From: Desulfosporosinus sp.
Lineage (GTDB): Bacteria > Bacillota > Desulfitobacteriia > Desulfitobacteriales > Desulfitobacteriaceae
Assembly (NCBI GenBank): GCA_003132105.1
Contig: PKWS01000204.1
Span: forward strand, 1-6,065
Length of the DNA stretch: 6,065 bases
Direction: 5' to 3'
In this document: in pieces, positions 6,050 to 6,065 of the stretch
How positions within the stretch are numbered: position 1 is the stretch's first letter
Layout of the letters: the number at the start of each line of letters is the position of its first letter
Made by a program: the position numbers and the translations under genes
Notes under the pieces: generated by a model
Database searches by the model: none
Told to the model about the DNA's origin: nothing
What the model saw: the letters and a program-made list of their open reading frames with translations, nothing else

Positions 6050-6065
6050 TGGAGTTAAAACTCCA
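6050..6065 (+). terminator. Probable terminator hairpin cut by the right edge
   Basis: TGGAGTT (6050-6056) is complementary to AACTCCA (6059-6065), the last bases of the window. The realistic fold is a six-pair stem with a TAAA loop. The preceding AGG could extend the stem if CCT follows. Whether a T-tract follows cannot be seen, so the terminator call is an inference from its place after the last gene. Confidence 0.5.

Noticed and set aside
1..6065. Catabolite-repression (cre) sites, internal promoters, tRNA genes, CRISPR arrays or insertion sequences.
   Set aside because: Reading both strands by eye I found no convincing cre-type palindrome, no paired -35/-10 boxes in the short gaps, no cloverleaf, no spaced repeat array and no transposase or terminal repeats.

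Overview
The window is one stretch of a sugar-acid catabolic operon, with all six genes on the + strand and 3 to 50 bases between them. The moderate GC content, strong Shine-Dalgarno sites, NAD-type short 6-phosphogluconate dehydrogenase, FGGY-type gluconokinase and LarA-like protein suggest a low-to-mid GC Firmicute, most likely an anaerobic Clostridia-class organism (Desulfitobacterium/Desulfosporosinus-like). That taxonomic guess is inference, because no rRNA or marker gene is present.

Layout: bases 1-729 hold the 3' part of a MalF-type ABC permease whose N-terminus lies off the left edge. Bases 733-1551 hold the complete MalG-type partner. Next come a KDPG/KHG-type aldolase (1575-2204), a LarA/DUF2088-family protein of the nickel-dependent hydroxyacid racemase/epimerase superfamily (2223-3512), a short 6-phosphogluconate dehydrogenase (3563-4486) and a gluconokinase (4491-5984). 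The gap between the LarA-like gene and the dehydrogenase carries a perfect 10-bp inverted repeat over the stop codon, then a small hairpin with a T-tract. The last 80 bases have no gene but hold three potential hairpins, the last one cut by the window edge; this probably marks the end of the operon.

How the genes may work together: the permeases, with a binding protein and ATPase presumably encoded outside the window, import an aldonic acid or a sugar carrying one. The kinase makes 6-phosphogluconate, which the dehydrogenase decarboxylates to ribulose 5-phosphate. The aldolase would serve a second, Entner-Doudoroff-like branch through a 2-keto-3-deoxy-phospho sugar acid, but no dehydratase or KDG kinase is seen here. 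The LarA-like protein is the most interesting member. Its putative catalytic residues align in spacing with those of lactate racemase, and its neighbours point to a sugar acid, so a C2 epimerase such as gluconate/mannonate 2-epimerase is a sound hypothesis. It would let the operon use a C2 epimer or connect the two branches.
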